DNA from: Riptortus pedestris
Lineage: Eukaryota > Arthropoda > Insecta > Hemiptera > Alydidae
Direction of reading: 5' to 3'
Assembly: GCA_019009955.1 (NCBI GenBank)
Contig: CM032231.1
Coordinates: forward strand, 112,092,501 to 112,156,500
DNA length: 64,000 bases
Part shown: in pieces, positions 37,961 to 49,277 of the stretch
Position numbering within the stretch: the first letter of the stretch is position 1
How the letters are laid out: the number at the start of each line of letters is the position of its first letter
The notes under the pieces: generated by a model
The model's input: only the letters and a program-made list of their open reading frames with translations
Told to the model about the DNA's origin: nothing
The model's database searches: none
Made by a program: the position numbers and the translations under genes

Positions 37961-38010
<50 letters not shown>

Positions 38011-38447
38011 CTGTTAACGCTCTAGCGGTCGTAATTTTTGTTGATCGTTACCAAACTCGATATTTAAACGTTTTATCCAAAAAGACAGATCATGTTCGTT
38101 AATGGCTGAAATCGGACTAGTGGGAGGGGGGGTTTAGAGGGAGAGATTTTCGAAAATTCGAAATATCTCCGTTACCACACGTCGGATCAAAGAATTGTAT
38201 AGAATCAATCTTATTGTAAATGCAATTTACAATAAATATTGTTCTATACATTTGTTCTCTATCTTGAATATTAACCGAGATATTTGCATTTTTATTAAAT
38301 TTGGGCCGATAACGGACGACAGTTCCCGCCAAAAGCTAGTTCGGCCCTTTGCCGTAACTGTTCGGCTCTCGTATGGAGATTTCTCCATTGTATAACTACA
38401 CGTGGGAAATCTGCTTAGTTTACGCAGCCCCTGCGAGACGGACTTTT
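37728..38447 (+). mobile_element. Helentron-like element (HINE) with internal partial duplication
   Basis: Complete ends (TTAGCAGATTTCCC; GGGAAATCTGCT plus hairpin with one change, ACGCAGCCCCTGCGA). The block from gaggagatgacgaaaatgag to the gttaccaaactcgatat motif occurs twice (about 37819-37930 and 37934-38060), the second time with the long TA tract at 37976-38006. Confidence 0.8.
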
Positions 38448-39243
38448 ACAGGAATGTGGCGTGTTATTTTCTCAGAAAATTTGGGAAATCAGATGCGGGA
38501 TAGGGTGGGTCGTGGGGGGAGGGGATTCGAAATATTCCCGTTTTTCGTCTACCCTTCTTTTTCGAAACTCAATTATTATTCGTAGTTTCTTGCTTTCTGG
38601 CTTCAGTACTCCCCCCCCCCTCCGGTCCTTCCACCCTGATTTTTTAGATAGTGGAGAGATTTATTTTTTAGAGATAGGGTGTGTTACTGTTAGTATTTTC
38701 TCAATCTCAATGTTAATTTAATTATTAAGGAAAGTCCTTTTTTTGGGTGGTAAAATAGTACATCCTTATCAGGAGCTATTTGCATATTTGGCCATTTTTT
38801 TCTGGCTTAATATGAGAACCTTTGATTGAAAACAAAAGTCAATTAGTGTCTGATTTAACTAATGATAATTCATGAATTATGAAGAATACTTTGGCACGTT
38901 TTTCCCCCTTAAACATGGATCATCCGGTTTAATAAATTGTGGGTACAAACTTAGAAGCATTATCATTATTCATTTTTTCAGCATGGCCAATATGATAATA
39001 GTTTTGGCCTTAATAATTAATTGAAAATTATGAGGATAAAGCTATGCGTTGGACTGGAGCAACATTATAGTATGGCCTCGTTGGGAGCTGTTCAACAGGT
39101 TGAGATACTTCATTCTTCTCCTGGACACCCAGCTAGCTACACCGCTCCAGAGCCGGCAACATCAAGGAGGTTTCGTTTATCCACAACACGAACATGGAAG
39201 ATACAGGTACGGGATTATAAATAATACTTGTTCTAAAGTTCCC
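38448..39243. other. Unassigned sequence with one exon-like stretch
   Basis: Mostly AT-rich with a C run near 38613. Contains the exon-like open segment listed separately at 39042-39206. No other feature recognised. Confidence 0.4.
39042..39206 (+). CDS. Exon-like open segment, unknown protein
   Basis: GC-richer than its surroundings and open for 55 codons between a possible acceptor (AG at 39040-39041) and a good donor (ACAG|GTACGG at 39206-39207). The translation includes WSNIIVWPRWELFNRLRYF and QHQGGFVYPQHEHGRYRY, with codons such as CTG, GAC, CAG and GGA that look protein-like rather than repeat-like. I do not recognise the family. It could be a lone exon of a gene whose other exons were lost or lie elsewhere, or a fragment carried in by a mobile element. 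A complete HINE starts 37 bases downstream. Confidence 0.3.
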
Positions 39244-40171
39244 TTTTAGCAGATTTCCCGTAAAGGGGAATCAACTACTGAGGTCGTACTCACGCGATTT
39301 TCGAAAACATTTCTTCACATTCCATCGATCCTACATAGGAGATGACGAAAATGAGTCCGTTCAAAATTTTATATATATAGTTTTCTGTTAACGTTCTAGC
39401 GGTCGCAATTTTTGTTTGATCGTTACCAAACACGATCTTTAATCGTTTAATGCAAAAAGAAAGACCAAGTTCGTGACTGAATTCGGACTAGTGGGAGGGA
39501 GGTTTAGAGGAGAGATTTTTGAAAATTCCAAATATTTCTAGATGTAGGATCGGAAAATTGTATAGGACCAATCTTATTGAAAATATAATGTACTATAAAT
39601 ATTGTTATATACGATTATTCTCTATCTTGAATATTAACCGAGATATTTGCATTTTTCAGCATTCAGCAAAACCATACTTCTTCTCATGTTACATAAAAAA
39701 TACTGTGTTAAATAATAAACCACATTATTCGAAGATTATATACGAAATATTTTTTTCATGAGATCTTTATTATACGAGATTCATGAAATATATTCTGGTG
39801 GCCCCTCCCCCCTGTCTTTAAGTTCTTGGACTACTAAAATTTGATTGATTGAGATAAAAATTATTCTGATTCATTATAAATTACAGTACTAGATATAGTA
39901 AATAGTTTTCAATAAAATTAACGATATATTCTGAAATATTTTAGCAATTGTTTTTCTTTCCGGTGAAAGGTTGGCAGACCCCTTTGTTTACATTTCAGAC
40001 GCTTCCAATCGAATGGTTATTAAAATTGATTGAAAGAATTCTTATTACCGTTTGTATTTATTCACTTAATATTCAAGGTGGTGTTGTGTTACCAGTATTT
40101 AGATTTATCTTTTTTTGAACTTCACGAGGCAAATCTGCTTAGTTTACGCAACCCCTACGTGACAGACTTTT
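39244..40171 (+). mobile_element. Helentron-like element (HINE), complete
   Basis: 5' end TTTTAGCAGATTTCCCG and 3' end with GCAAATCTGCTTAG plus a slightly changed hairpin (ACGCAACCCCTACGT) and ACAGACTTTT. About 928 bases and the fullest internal order of all copies, including the ttcagtaaaaccatact-type block and cttcacgagg close to the 3' end. Confidence 0.85.
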
Positions 40172-41187
40172 ATATATATACATACAAGCAAAGGTACCCA
40201 GCTTCGCTCTGTAACCATTTGAGGATGAATATCGATGATCTTTTTTTTATTTTATTTTTTTGCAAGACTTCAATGTTTACATCTACACTTCATTCCGGGC
40301 GTAACGTTTTCTCGCAAAGGTCAGGTGGGGGCTTACAGAATTGAAATTTTAGTTTTGATAAATATATGAAAATAAGTCTCTAATCAATCCCTCTCCACTG
40401 TTTGACACACCGTGAGTAATTCAAATCATAATCATTGATAGCATTCATCATAATTAAATGCCATCTATAATGTGCAAATTCCCTGTCAAAAACCAGTTCG
40501 AGTACACATTGTGTATTTAGTTATATACATAATAGTAGTTGTGAGTAGAAAGTTATTATAAAATTTCACAGGAAATAAATTAACACAATTGCATTAGCCT
40601 CCCGACAACTCCCGCTCCCGCTTGAGTGTTATCAGCATTGCTTGACTTAAATTATTTATTCAAAACATTAACAAATTCGATTTTTCTAGTAATTTATATA
40701 CCTGGTGTAAATAATTAACAGTGGTACCCTAAAATAATTTAATTTATATTCTGAAAGGAAGGTAAGAGAAAGAGTTTGTAGGCTTTAGTATTTAGCGTAT
40801 ATCTCGTTTATAATACGTTATAGGAAAAAAGTATATATAATAAAAGTTACTCTAAATGACAAAATAAACTACTTTTGTTATGTTCATACTTGCCGAAAAA
40901 CCAATAGGAAACGAAATATCGTATTTTTAATTTCTGGCTTCCCTTATAACCCCCACTCCTGTTCATTCCAAAGAATTTTAATATAGCCTAAAGTCTAAGT
41001 TGGGTCAGTAGTAATATACATACCAAGTTTCATAAAATTCGGTTCAGCCGTTTATGCGTGAAAAGATAACAAACAAACATACACGAAAGAAACAAAATGC
41101 AGTTATGGTGTCTATGACATGTGAAACGAAAAGTTATCGTAAAATTTCGAGAAAAAAATCAATGTACAGACAGAGTTTATAATTTTC
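40172..41187 (+). repeat. Interspersed repeat family 2, second copy
   Basis: Starts acaagcaaaggtacccagct directly after the HINE 3' end and a short TA stretch, and ends with the family tail (gttcagccgtttatgcgtg...cagacagagtttataatttt). Shares with the third copy the block ctccactgtttgacacaccg at 40396 and 47926. Confidence 0.6.
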
Positions 41188-41204
41188 TATATATATATAT
41201 ATAC

Positions 41205-41275
<71 letters not shown>

Positions 41276-41821
41276 TTAAATGTACTACAAATATTTTTAT
41301 ATACATTTATTCTCTACCTTGAATATTAACCGAGATATTTGCATTTTTCAGTTTTCAGCCTTCAGCAAGCCCCCACTTCTACTCATGTTACATAAACAAT
41401 ACTCGGTTATGTAATAAACCACATCATTCGAAGCTTAAATACCAAATATTGTTTTCAAGAGACATTTATTATACGAAATACATGCAAATATGTTCTGTTG
41501 ACCCCCCCTTTCTTAAGTTTTTGGACTACTTAAATTTGATTGATTGAGATAAAAATTATTCTGATTCATTATAAATTACAGTACTAGATATAGTAAATAG
41601 TTTTCAATCAAATTAATACGTTATATTCAGATATATTACAGTAATTGTTTTTCTATTCTTGGCACCTGTTTGTTTGCATTTCAGATGCTTTCCGTCGGAA
41701 GGTTTCTTATTATCGTTTTTATTTATTCACCTAATATTCACGGTGGTGTTGTGTTACCGGTTTGTAGATTTGTTAAACTTCATCTGCTTAGTTTACACAG
41801 CCCCTGCACGACTGACTTTTT
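41188..41821 (+). mobile_element. HINE 3' two-thirds, preceded by (TA)n
   Basis: An imperfect (TA)n tract (41188-41272) leads into HINE internal sequence (taaatgtactacaaatattt) and continues to a 3' end tcatctgcttagtttacaca with hairpin remnants and GACTTTTT. The 5' part is replaced by repeat family 2. Confidence 0.7.
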
Positions 41822-42543
41822 ATTCGTTGATAACTTCTCCGATTAAATTTGGCTGATTGCGACCCATAATGAATTGGACCTTCCTCTCCTTTTAAAAGTT
41901 TATTTATTTTGAGTTGATTTCAATATGCTTAAATATGTGGCTGCCAGAGAGCGAACAAATAAAGCGGAAAACACCAGAAAGGAATTAAGTAAACAAAATT
42001 CGACTTATGAGATAAAAACTGAAATTGATAATAAACGATAAAAAACACCAATTACTGCCAACCTTCGTTAGTCAATTTATTTCAGTAATTGAGTGTAAAT
42101 CTCTCACACACTTTTTAGGTTTTTTTCTCACATTAGGGATTATACAACTCATCTGTTTGTGAATGCTTACTTGTTTCCCCCAAGTTATTATTGTTATTTT
42201 AATATCCAGCTAACAATTCTTTAACAATGTTAATTAGAGTTTATTTATTATTCTTTTCTTCTTTGAAGAAACCGTTCAAAGAGGGAGTGTATTTACTACA
42301 TGGCTTCCAATGACATCTTACGTATTTAATTTATATGCAATATATTAATAACATTTAATTTAATTCAACTTTTAAAGTTTTAAAAGAATAAATAAACCAA
42401 AAATGAAAAGAACAAAAAAGGGAAAAAAGGTATTATGAAATAAAACGTAGAATAGAAATAATTAATAAATTATAAAATAATTAATCCAATATATCATCAA
42501 ATAGTACAATTTTCAACTTAATTGTACGATTTCATTTCTTAAT
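41822..42543. other. Unassigned AT-rich sequence
   Basis: No gene or repeat recognised on either strand. Confidence 0.4.
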
Positions 42544-43072
<529 letters not shown>

Positions 43073-43299
43073 TTCGCCGTGTAAGCCCCCCCCCCCCCGT
43101 CACATCAAGGACAACATTTTAATTATAACGCCTTGCACTGTGTACATCGCGGGCAAAAACATTATACTACTAAAAGGCTTTTTCGTATTAATAAATGTCT
43201 CTCAAAAGGAATGTAAACCTAAACTGAAGATTAATAATGCACTGTAAAAAACATATTCATGCTGACATAAACACTATTCTATTCAAATCTATCAAGATA

Positions 43300-43720
43300 G
43301 ATATATTATCTGATAGATCTAAAATTGTTACCCCCTCCCCCATCATTGAAATATTTTTCACTCTGGTGTTGCCCAGCTTAGAGAGGGGGAGGGCGTTTAA
43401 AGGAGGGCTTTTTGAAAATTCAAAATATCTCCGTTATTATGAGTCTGGTTGAAAAATTGTATAGAAACAATCGTATTTCAAATTTAATTTTCTATAAATA
43501 TTGTCATATACATTGCTCCTCTATCTTGAATATTAACCAATATATTTGCATTTTTTAATTATCAGCCTTCAGTAAACCTCCCTCTCCTACTTTTGTAATA
43601 ATAATAGGTTGTTATATCATGAACTACTTTATTCCAAGCTTAAATGACAAATATTCTGTTCATTGAATTTTTACTGTGTGGGATACATTGAATTACTGTG
43701 TTTGATGACGTCATCAAATG
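43300..43720 (+). mobile_element. HINE internal fragment
   Basis: Contains the family blocks ttcaaaatatctccgttatt, aattgtatagaaacaatcg, atcttgaatattaacc and agccttcagtaaacctccc. Both termini are missing. Confidence 0.6.
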
Positions 43721-44105
43721 ATATTTTACGTTCTTAACTGGGAAATGTTTATTTGTTCTATACCATACTCGATATAATCCAACGCTAAAGTTCATAGTCG
43801 TTAATGGGTGATATCGGATCTGGAAAGGGAGGGGGGGGGGGTTAGAGAGGGATGAATTCGGAAATTCAAAATATCTCCATATGTACAATTATTATAGAAC
43901 CAATTTTGTTGCCCTACAATTCTCCTATTCATTTTTTTTGTAGCTTAAATATTAATCCAGTTATTTCAACTTTCTTGTTGTCAGCTGTCAGTAAACCCCC
44001 ACTACTACTCGTTGAATGTTTTCTTGCGGAAAATACAAGTGGAAAAAAATCAATAGTGCGTCTTACCAGGACGTGTATATATATTTGTCTGTTACCGCTC
44101 TGGCG

Positions 44106-45879
44106 CACACTGGAGCGATCCTTCATTAATGTTGGACATTGGGGGAAAAAATAAAAGTTTTAATTTGGGATTTTGATTGTATTGTTAGTACCACATAAAC
44201 CCTTTTCAATTGAGCAGATTGATTTTTAGCCATATTATTGCAATGGCTTTTACATAATGCCTGGTTATAATTGCTATGTTAAAAAAAGCCTTGGCTTATT
44301 AAATTGGTCGTGAACTCTTATTTCATTTTATAAATTATTGTTGCTTCCAGTACACTTTAAGGGTGTTATAACAAATCAAAAACTGGCACAAAAGGTTTTT
44401 AAAATTCCTCTATTATTTTTTTTTTTTACATCGAGCTGAAAATAATTTTATTTAATTGAATTCGCAAATCGCTTGTATTTGCTTGAAAAAATACCACTTG
44501 GCATGCTTTTAGGAGTATATTGTCTTATTTACAACGTCTTCAGATCTTGCCTAAACTTGCCTATTTGTTAAATATTTTAGTTTTAGTGTTAACACCCCCC
44601 CGCACTTTTAGGTGCGGAAGACCTCCCGCGGACCTTTCCTAACTACGTACGGTGTAAAACGCCTCCTCCTCTTCGCAATTGACGCAGCCATTCACTTTCG
44701 AAAAAATAGTTAAATACGTGTTTTTCTTGTCTAAATATTTTAACGGTCCTTTTTCGTTTTGGACTATCTACTCTTCATTGTAATAAGGAGCTTTGAATGC
44801 CTTCTCCACATTGCATATCGATTAGATTTCAAATCGTGGAGTGTTCGGTCCCAAGTTCATAAAGAACTTCTCCAACAAAGAAAAACGAAAATCATTAGTG
44901 ATTTTAGGGAAAAAATGGGATTAATCGTTGACCAAGTGAACCAAGGATTGGGTACATCTAATGACGGAAACACGGCGCGTAAGTTTTTGCGTTTCCTCAC
45001 ATTTCGGGGTCAATCGCAGGAATAGATGTAAATTTAATTAAACGGTTTTCTATTATTTTGCAAGGAATATCGTCCAACGCTTTGATCAATACTGAAAAGT
45101 TTGAAAAGTTTACAAGAGAAACAGCTAAGATATTTGTAGATTTGTATGGATGGTATTACATGCTAGTAACAGTTCACAAACTGTTAATACATGGCCCGGA
45201 AATAGTCAATCACGCTATTTACCAATTGGTTTGCTCTCAGAAGATGCTCAGGAGGCTAACCATAAATACTTCCGCGCATACAGAGAATCTTTTTCAAGAA
45301 AATTTTCAAGGACGGCTACCAACAGAGATATCCTGAATAATTTGTTAATTAATTCAGACCCTTTAATATCACATTTAAGGCCAACACTTAACAACGATAG
45401 CGATCGCTTAGAAACAATATCTTCGGAAGTAAAAGATCTTCTAATTGAAAAATAAAAAACATTTGAAATTTTAGAAATGTTAGATATTCTTCCAGCTTAC
45501 AAATTCTCATTATTAAATTAAATACATAGATTTTTTTTTTTAATTTTTATTCTAGATATATTTTTGTTTACAATTTTAGTACTGCTTTTGTGAACTTCAA
45601 TTTATTAAAAAATAAAACTTTATAACACATATGTTGATATTATGTGTCTACAAATCACAATTCTCTACTTAGTAAGCGATACATAATCTGTATGTACTTA
45701 TTTAAAATTCATCCTACCGTTATATCGCATCTGGCAAAATTGCTTAAAAAATTGCTGATGAGGTAGTTCAATAGAGTATTGGATGTGCTTTAAAATGACA
45801 CCAGAATCAATATTCTAGGAGCAGTAGAAACGGAGATATTAATGAATGTCCGGCTTACCCTATCACTCGCTCCAGTGTG
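44106..45879 (+). mobile_element. Transib-type DNA transposon, defective, with TIRs and TSD
   Basis: Perfect 13-bp terminal inverted repeats CACACTGGAGCGA (44106-44118 and, inverted, 45867-45879). Both ends also carry GGACATT at element positions 29-35. Flanking 5-bp target duplication TGGCG (44101-44105 and 45880-45884), which restores the interrupted HINE text when the element is removed. A 5-bp GC-rich duplication and ends starting CAC are typical of Transib, the superfamily from which RAG1 derives. The interior holds a broken transposase C-terminal half. The 5' 650 bases have no coding sequence, so the first half of the gene has been deleted. Confidence 0.85.
44759..45455 (+). pseudogene. 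Transib (RAG1-related) transposase remnant, C-terminal half
   Basis: Three overlapping frames give consecutive parts of one protein. Frame one (44759 to about 44985) has FECLLHIAYRLDFKSW and GLGTSNDGNTARKF. Frame two (about 45000-45215) has IKRFSIIL, RETAKIFVDLYGWYYM and VHKLLIHG. Frame three (about 45210-45455) has LPIGLLSEDAQEANHK, YRESFSRKFSRTATN and SDPLISHLRP. The SE-x3-E-x2-x-K pattern followed by a basic helix corresponds to the RAG1/Transib region holding the last catalytic acid; here the candidate Glu is at 45240-45242. At least two frameshifts (near 44985 and 45215) and loss of the N-terminal half, including both catalytic Asp regions, make it inactive. The family call rests on remembered motif patterns, not on a search. 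Confidence 0.75.
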
Positions 45880-46362
45880 TGGCGGTCGCAATTATTGTCT
45901 TATCGTTACCAAACTCAAAATATAAGCGTTTCATGCATAATTAAAGATTAAGTTCGTTAATGGCTCAATTCGGGAATTTTGTAAATTCGAAATAACTCCG
46001 TTACTATACGTTGGATAGAAAAAATGGCACAATCAGTCGTATTGGCAATTAAATGTACTACAAATATTGTTATAAACATTTATTCTCTATCTTGAATGTC
46101 AACCGAGATATTTGCATTGTTCAGTTTTCAACATTCAGCAAACCCCCCTACTTCTACTCATGTCACATAAACAATGCTCTGTTAACTACAGACTTAAACT
46201 TATAACTGCACTACTTCACAATCATCACTAGTTGTTTTATAACTATGCTTATAACCTACCAACAACATACCATAATCTTCATAACATCCTAATTTTGTTC
46301 ATATTCTGGTTAGATCTGATCATGTATTACACGATTACAGAAAAAATTTAATATTACACTCG

Positions 46363-46462
46363 TGACGAAAGTAGAATTTACAACTCTCGTGAAATTACCA
46401 CACTCGCTTCGCTCGTGTGGGTAAACGCTTCACTCGAGTTGTAAAATGATCTACTTTCGTCA
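46363..46462. repeat. Foldback (hairpin) element inside HINE
   Basis: TGACGAAAGTAGA at 46363 is mirrored by TCTACTTTCGTCA at 46450-46462. Inside, TTTACAACTC, CGTGAA, TTACC and CACACTCGC are mirrored in order by GCTCGTGTG, GGTAA, TTCACTCG and GAGTTGTAAA. The structure is almost self-complementary over 100 bases. It sits in an insertion within the HINE copy. Confidence 0.7.
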
Positions 46463-46723
46463 ATTGTATAATAAATAACTATTTCAATAAAAGGAATATG
46501 TTATATTCAGATATATTTCGGCAATTATTTTTCTTCCTGATGAGGAATATTTCTATCTATGTGTTCAGCTCTGAGAAGTTGGCAGACTTGTTTGTATACA
46601 ATTCAGACGCTTTCCGGTTATTAAAATTGACTGAAGGGTTTCTCATTACCGTTAGTATTTATTCAGTAAATATCCACGGTGGTGTTGTGTTGCCAGTATA
46701 CAGATGTATCTATTGTAAAATGG

Positions 46724-46987
46724 GAAATCTGCTTAGTTTGGGCAGCTCTGCGTGACGGACTTTTTGTAAAATGGTAGTAATAAATACACTAGGAAAAAGG
46801 AATCTTTTTCATTATTTAAAAAAAATATTTTCAAAAGGAAGGTCATAGTTTTAGATTTTTTAGAAATCTGCTTAGTTTGGGCAGCTCTGCGTGACGGACT
46901 TTTTGTAAAATGGTAGTAATAAATACACTAGGAAAAAGGAATCTTTTTCATTATTTAAAAAAAATATTTTCAAAAGGAAGGTCATAG
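46724..46987 (+). repeat. Perfect 125-bp direct duplication of a HINE 3' end plus flank
   Basis: 46724-46848 and 46863-46987 are identical by eye. Each begins GAAATCTGCTTAGTTTGGGC (HINE 3' terminus), passes through GACGGACTTTTT and about 80 bases of flanking DNA, and ends ggaaggtcatag. The 14 bases between them (ttttagatttttta) resemble a degenerate HINE 5' start. Confidence 0.85.
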
Positions 46988-47454
46988 CCACGCCCTCAGT
47001 GTAGGGATAATCCAAATTATTCAGTAATTCAAAGTTATATTTATAGCTCAGTTTGTTGTAGACTAATTGTGATTTCATGACACTGGGGCGCTCCGGACCT
47101 TCCCGGCGGACATTAAATACTGATTGTATATATAGTGCATAAACAAGCTCACTTGGAATGCCGAGAACTTAATGATATTATGAAGGCCATGTGAGTGATT
47201 ATTTCTCATCTTGCATACATAATACACGGAAAAACATTGACCAAAGATTACGTTATTCCAACGAATTTGAACTATTAAATAAAGTTACTTTTTATTTATT
47301 TATATTTAAATGTGTCTCGGTTGTGAACTTGATGCCATCTAGGAAGTAAATTCTATACTAGTCACATGGCCACATGATTAAACTGAGTAAATGATATTAG
47401 TGGGCGTTCTTTTAATTGTTGTTATTTTACTACGTCCACATTACTATTGAGACC
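46988..47454. other. Unassigned sequence
   Basis: No gene or repeat recognised. Confidence 0.4.
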
Positions 47455-47663
47455 AAAAGGAACGGGACTGTTACCACTCTAGTGGTCGCAATTATAGTTT
47501 GATAGCTACCAAGCTCGATATTTAGTCGTTTTATGTAAAAAGAAATATCAAGTTCCTTAACGGCTGATATCGGACCAGGGGGAGGGGGTGGGCGTTTAGA
47601 GGGGGAAAATTCGAAATATCTGTTACCACTCTAGCGGTGGTAATTTTGTCTAATCGCAAAACT

Positions 47664-47724
<61 letters not shown>
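47455..47724 (+). mobile_element. HINE internal fragment ending in a (TA)n tract
   Basis: Family text gttaccactctagtggtcgc, ctaccaagctcgatatttag, ggaccagggggaggggg and a second gttaccactctagcgg. It runs into about 59 bases of TA repeat (47666-47724). Confidence 0.65.
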
Positions 47725-47727
<3 letters not shown>

Positions 47728-48400
47728 GCCAAGGTACCCGGCTTCGCTCGGGAAATCATTTGAGACGAAAAGATTTTATTTTGTTTTTGGCAATGCTTCT
47801 ATGTGCACAACTGCTCTTCCGGCTGGGCGCACTTTTCCCCGTAAGGGTTAATTGGGCGACTTATGGAAAAAAAAAATTTTAAATTTGAAGAATAAATGAA
47901 AATAAGTCTCTAACCATTCCCTCTCCACTGTTTGACACACCGTGAATAATTCAAATCTTAATCATGGATAGCATTTATTATAATTAAATATCATCTATAA
48001 TGTACGTATTTTGTATATACAATCTAGCTAATATACCCGGCAATGCCCGGGAAATCATCGTTGACTGACTAATGATTGTATTTTTATAGAAAATCGTTGA
48101 AAATCCAATAGGAAACGAAATATCGCTATTTTTAATTTCAGGCCTCCCTTATAACACTCTCTCCTGTTCGTCTCAGAGAAAATTAATATAGCCTAAAGTC
48201 TAAGTTGGGTTGGTAGTACATACCAAGTTTCATAAAATTTGGTTCAGCAGTTTATGCGTGAAAAGGTAACAAATAAACAAACACACGCGAAAGAAAAAAA
48301 TGCAGTTATGGTGTCTATGACATTAGAAAATAAAACTGATCGTGAAATCTCGCAAAAAAAATCAATCTACAGACAGAGGTTACAATTTTATTTACTTATT
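47725..48400 (+). repeat. Interspersed repeat family 2, third (composite) copy
   Basis: Starts tagccaaggtacccggcttc right at the end of a TA tract; a second family start (ctagctaatatacccggc) occurs at 48028. Ends with the same tail as the other copies (cagacagaggttacaatttt), after which another TA tract begins at 48406. Confidence 0.6.
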
Positions 48401-48402
48401 TT

Positions 48403-48405
<3 letters not shown>

Positions 48406-48452
<47 letters not shown>
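48406..48452. repeat. (TA)n microsatellite
   Basis: About 47 bases directly after repeat family 2 and before a reverse HINE. Confidence 0.9.
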
Positions 48453-48454
<2 letters not shown>

Positions 48455-48462
<8 letters not shown>

Positions 48463-48756
48463 ATTTTGAATATAATTCATGCAAGAATATCAGTTAATAT
48501 TTGAGATTGAGAAATAATGTATAGGGCAGCATTTATAGAAAATAAAATTTGCAACAGGATTGGTTTTATACAATGGTTTTAGCCTATCCAAATAATATTT
48601 CAAATTTGCTATTCTCCCCCCCCCCCTCTATCCCACCAGTCCGATTTCAGCTTTTCACAAGCTTGTTTTTTAGTTTTATGTAAGATTTTAAAACTGAATT
48701 TAGTAAAGATTAATTAAAAATTAAGACTGCTAGAGCATTAAGACAAACACACACAC

Positions 48757-48814
<58 letters not shown>

Positions 48815-48920
48815 ATATTTTGAATTCATGTCATTTTCATAATCCCAGAACACTTGAAATGTTTTTTTCAAAAATCACACCATGGGTACAACCTGAATAG
48901 CTGATTTCCCTTAAGAGTAA
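48455..48920 (-). mobile_element. HINE in reverse orientation, 3' end missing
   Basis: Inverted internal blocks (gcaacaggattggttttata, cccaccagtccgatttcag, tagttttatg), a TA tract at 48758-48810, the inverted 5' body (cacttgaaatgtttttttca, gggtacaacctgaatagctg) and a decayed inverted 5' terminus ending about 48920. Confidence 0.65.
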
Positions 48921-49277
48921 TCTGTGACCAGGGTGAAGGTAATTCGATAATAACACTCCTCATTGACCCCTATAATAATAACACCCCTAACCACCCCCAT
49001 TAATAAAAATGAACAAGAATAAAACCTTGGCTTAATGGCAAAACAAAAAAAAATCACTAGAGCAAGCTACAAACGGAAGAGCACCATAGAATCAAATGGC
49101 AACTCTAATGAACTGTTGTGAGTGTCTGCATGGGCAGTTCAGGAAAACTACTAAGATCTTGGAAGGTGCAGAAATTTAAATGGTGGGAAAGACACAATAT
49201 TGGGGGGGGGGGTATTATCGATATTTATAAGTTTTTGATATTTATTTATTATTTTGTTTTTGAAATCTTTGTTTCAG
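48921..49277. other. Region just upstream of the first identified ABC exon
   Basis: Ends in the acceptor gtttcag (AG at 49276-49277). An ATG at 49099 followed by a donor-like TGTT|GTGAGT was considered as a first exon, but its phase would create a stop on joining. The 5' UTR or first coding exon is therefore not placed. Confidence 0.4.

Larger units (their letters stand above)
43785..46765 (+). mobile_element. HINE copies hosting a Transib element and a foldback element
   Basis: HINE blocks run from about 43785 to 44105, break at the sequence gttaccgctctggcg, and resume at 45880 with tggcggtcgcaatt. That is exactly the family text gttaccgctctagcggtcgc interrupted by a 1,774-base insertion. 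The copy continues through a second insertion (about 46180-46475) and ends with GGGAAATCTGCT and a changed hairpin, finishing GACGGACTTTTT at 46765. Confidence 0.7.

Noticed and set aside
48755..48810. CRISPR-like or regulatory meaning for the many regular TA tracts
   Set aside because: They are simple microsatellites at a fixed place within HINE copies; there are no spacers.
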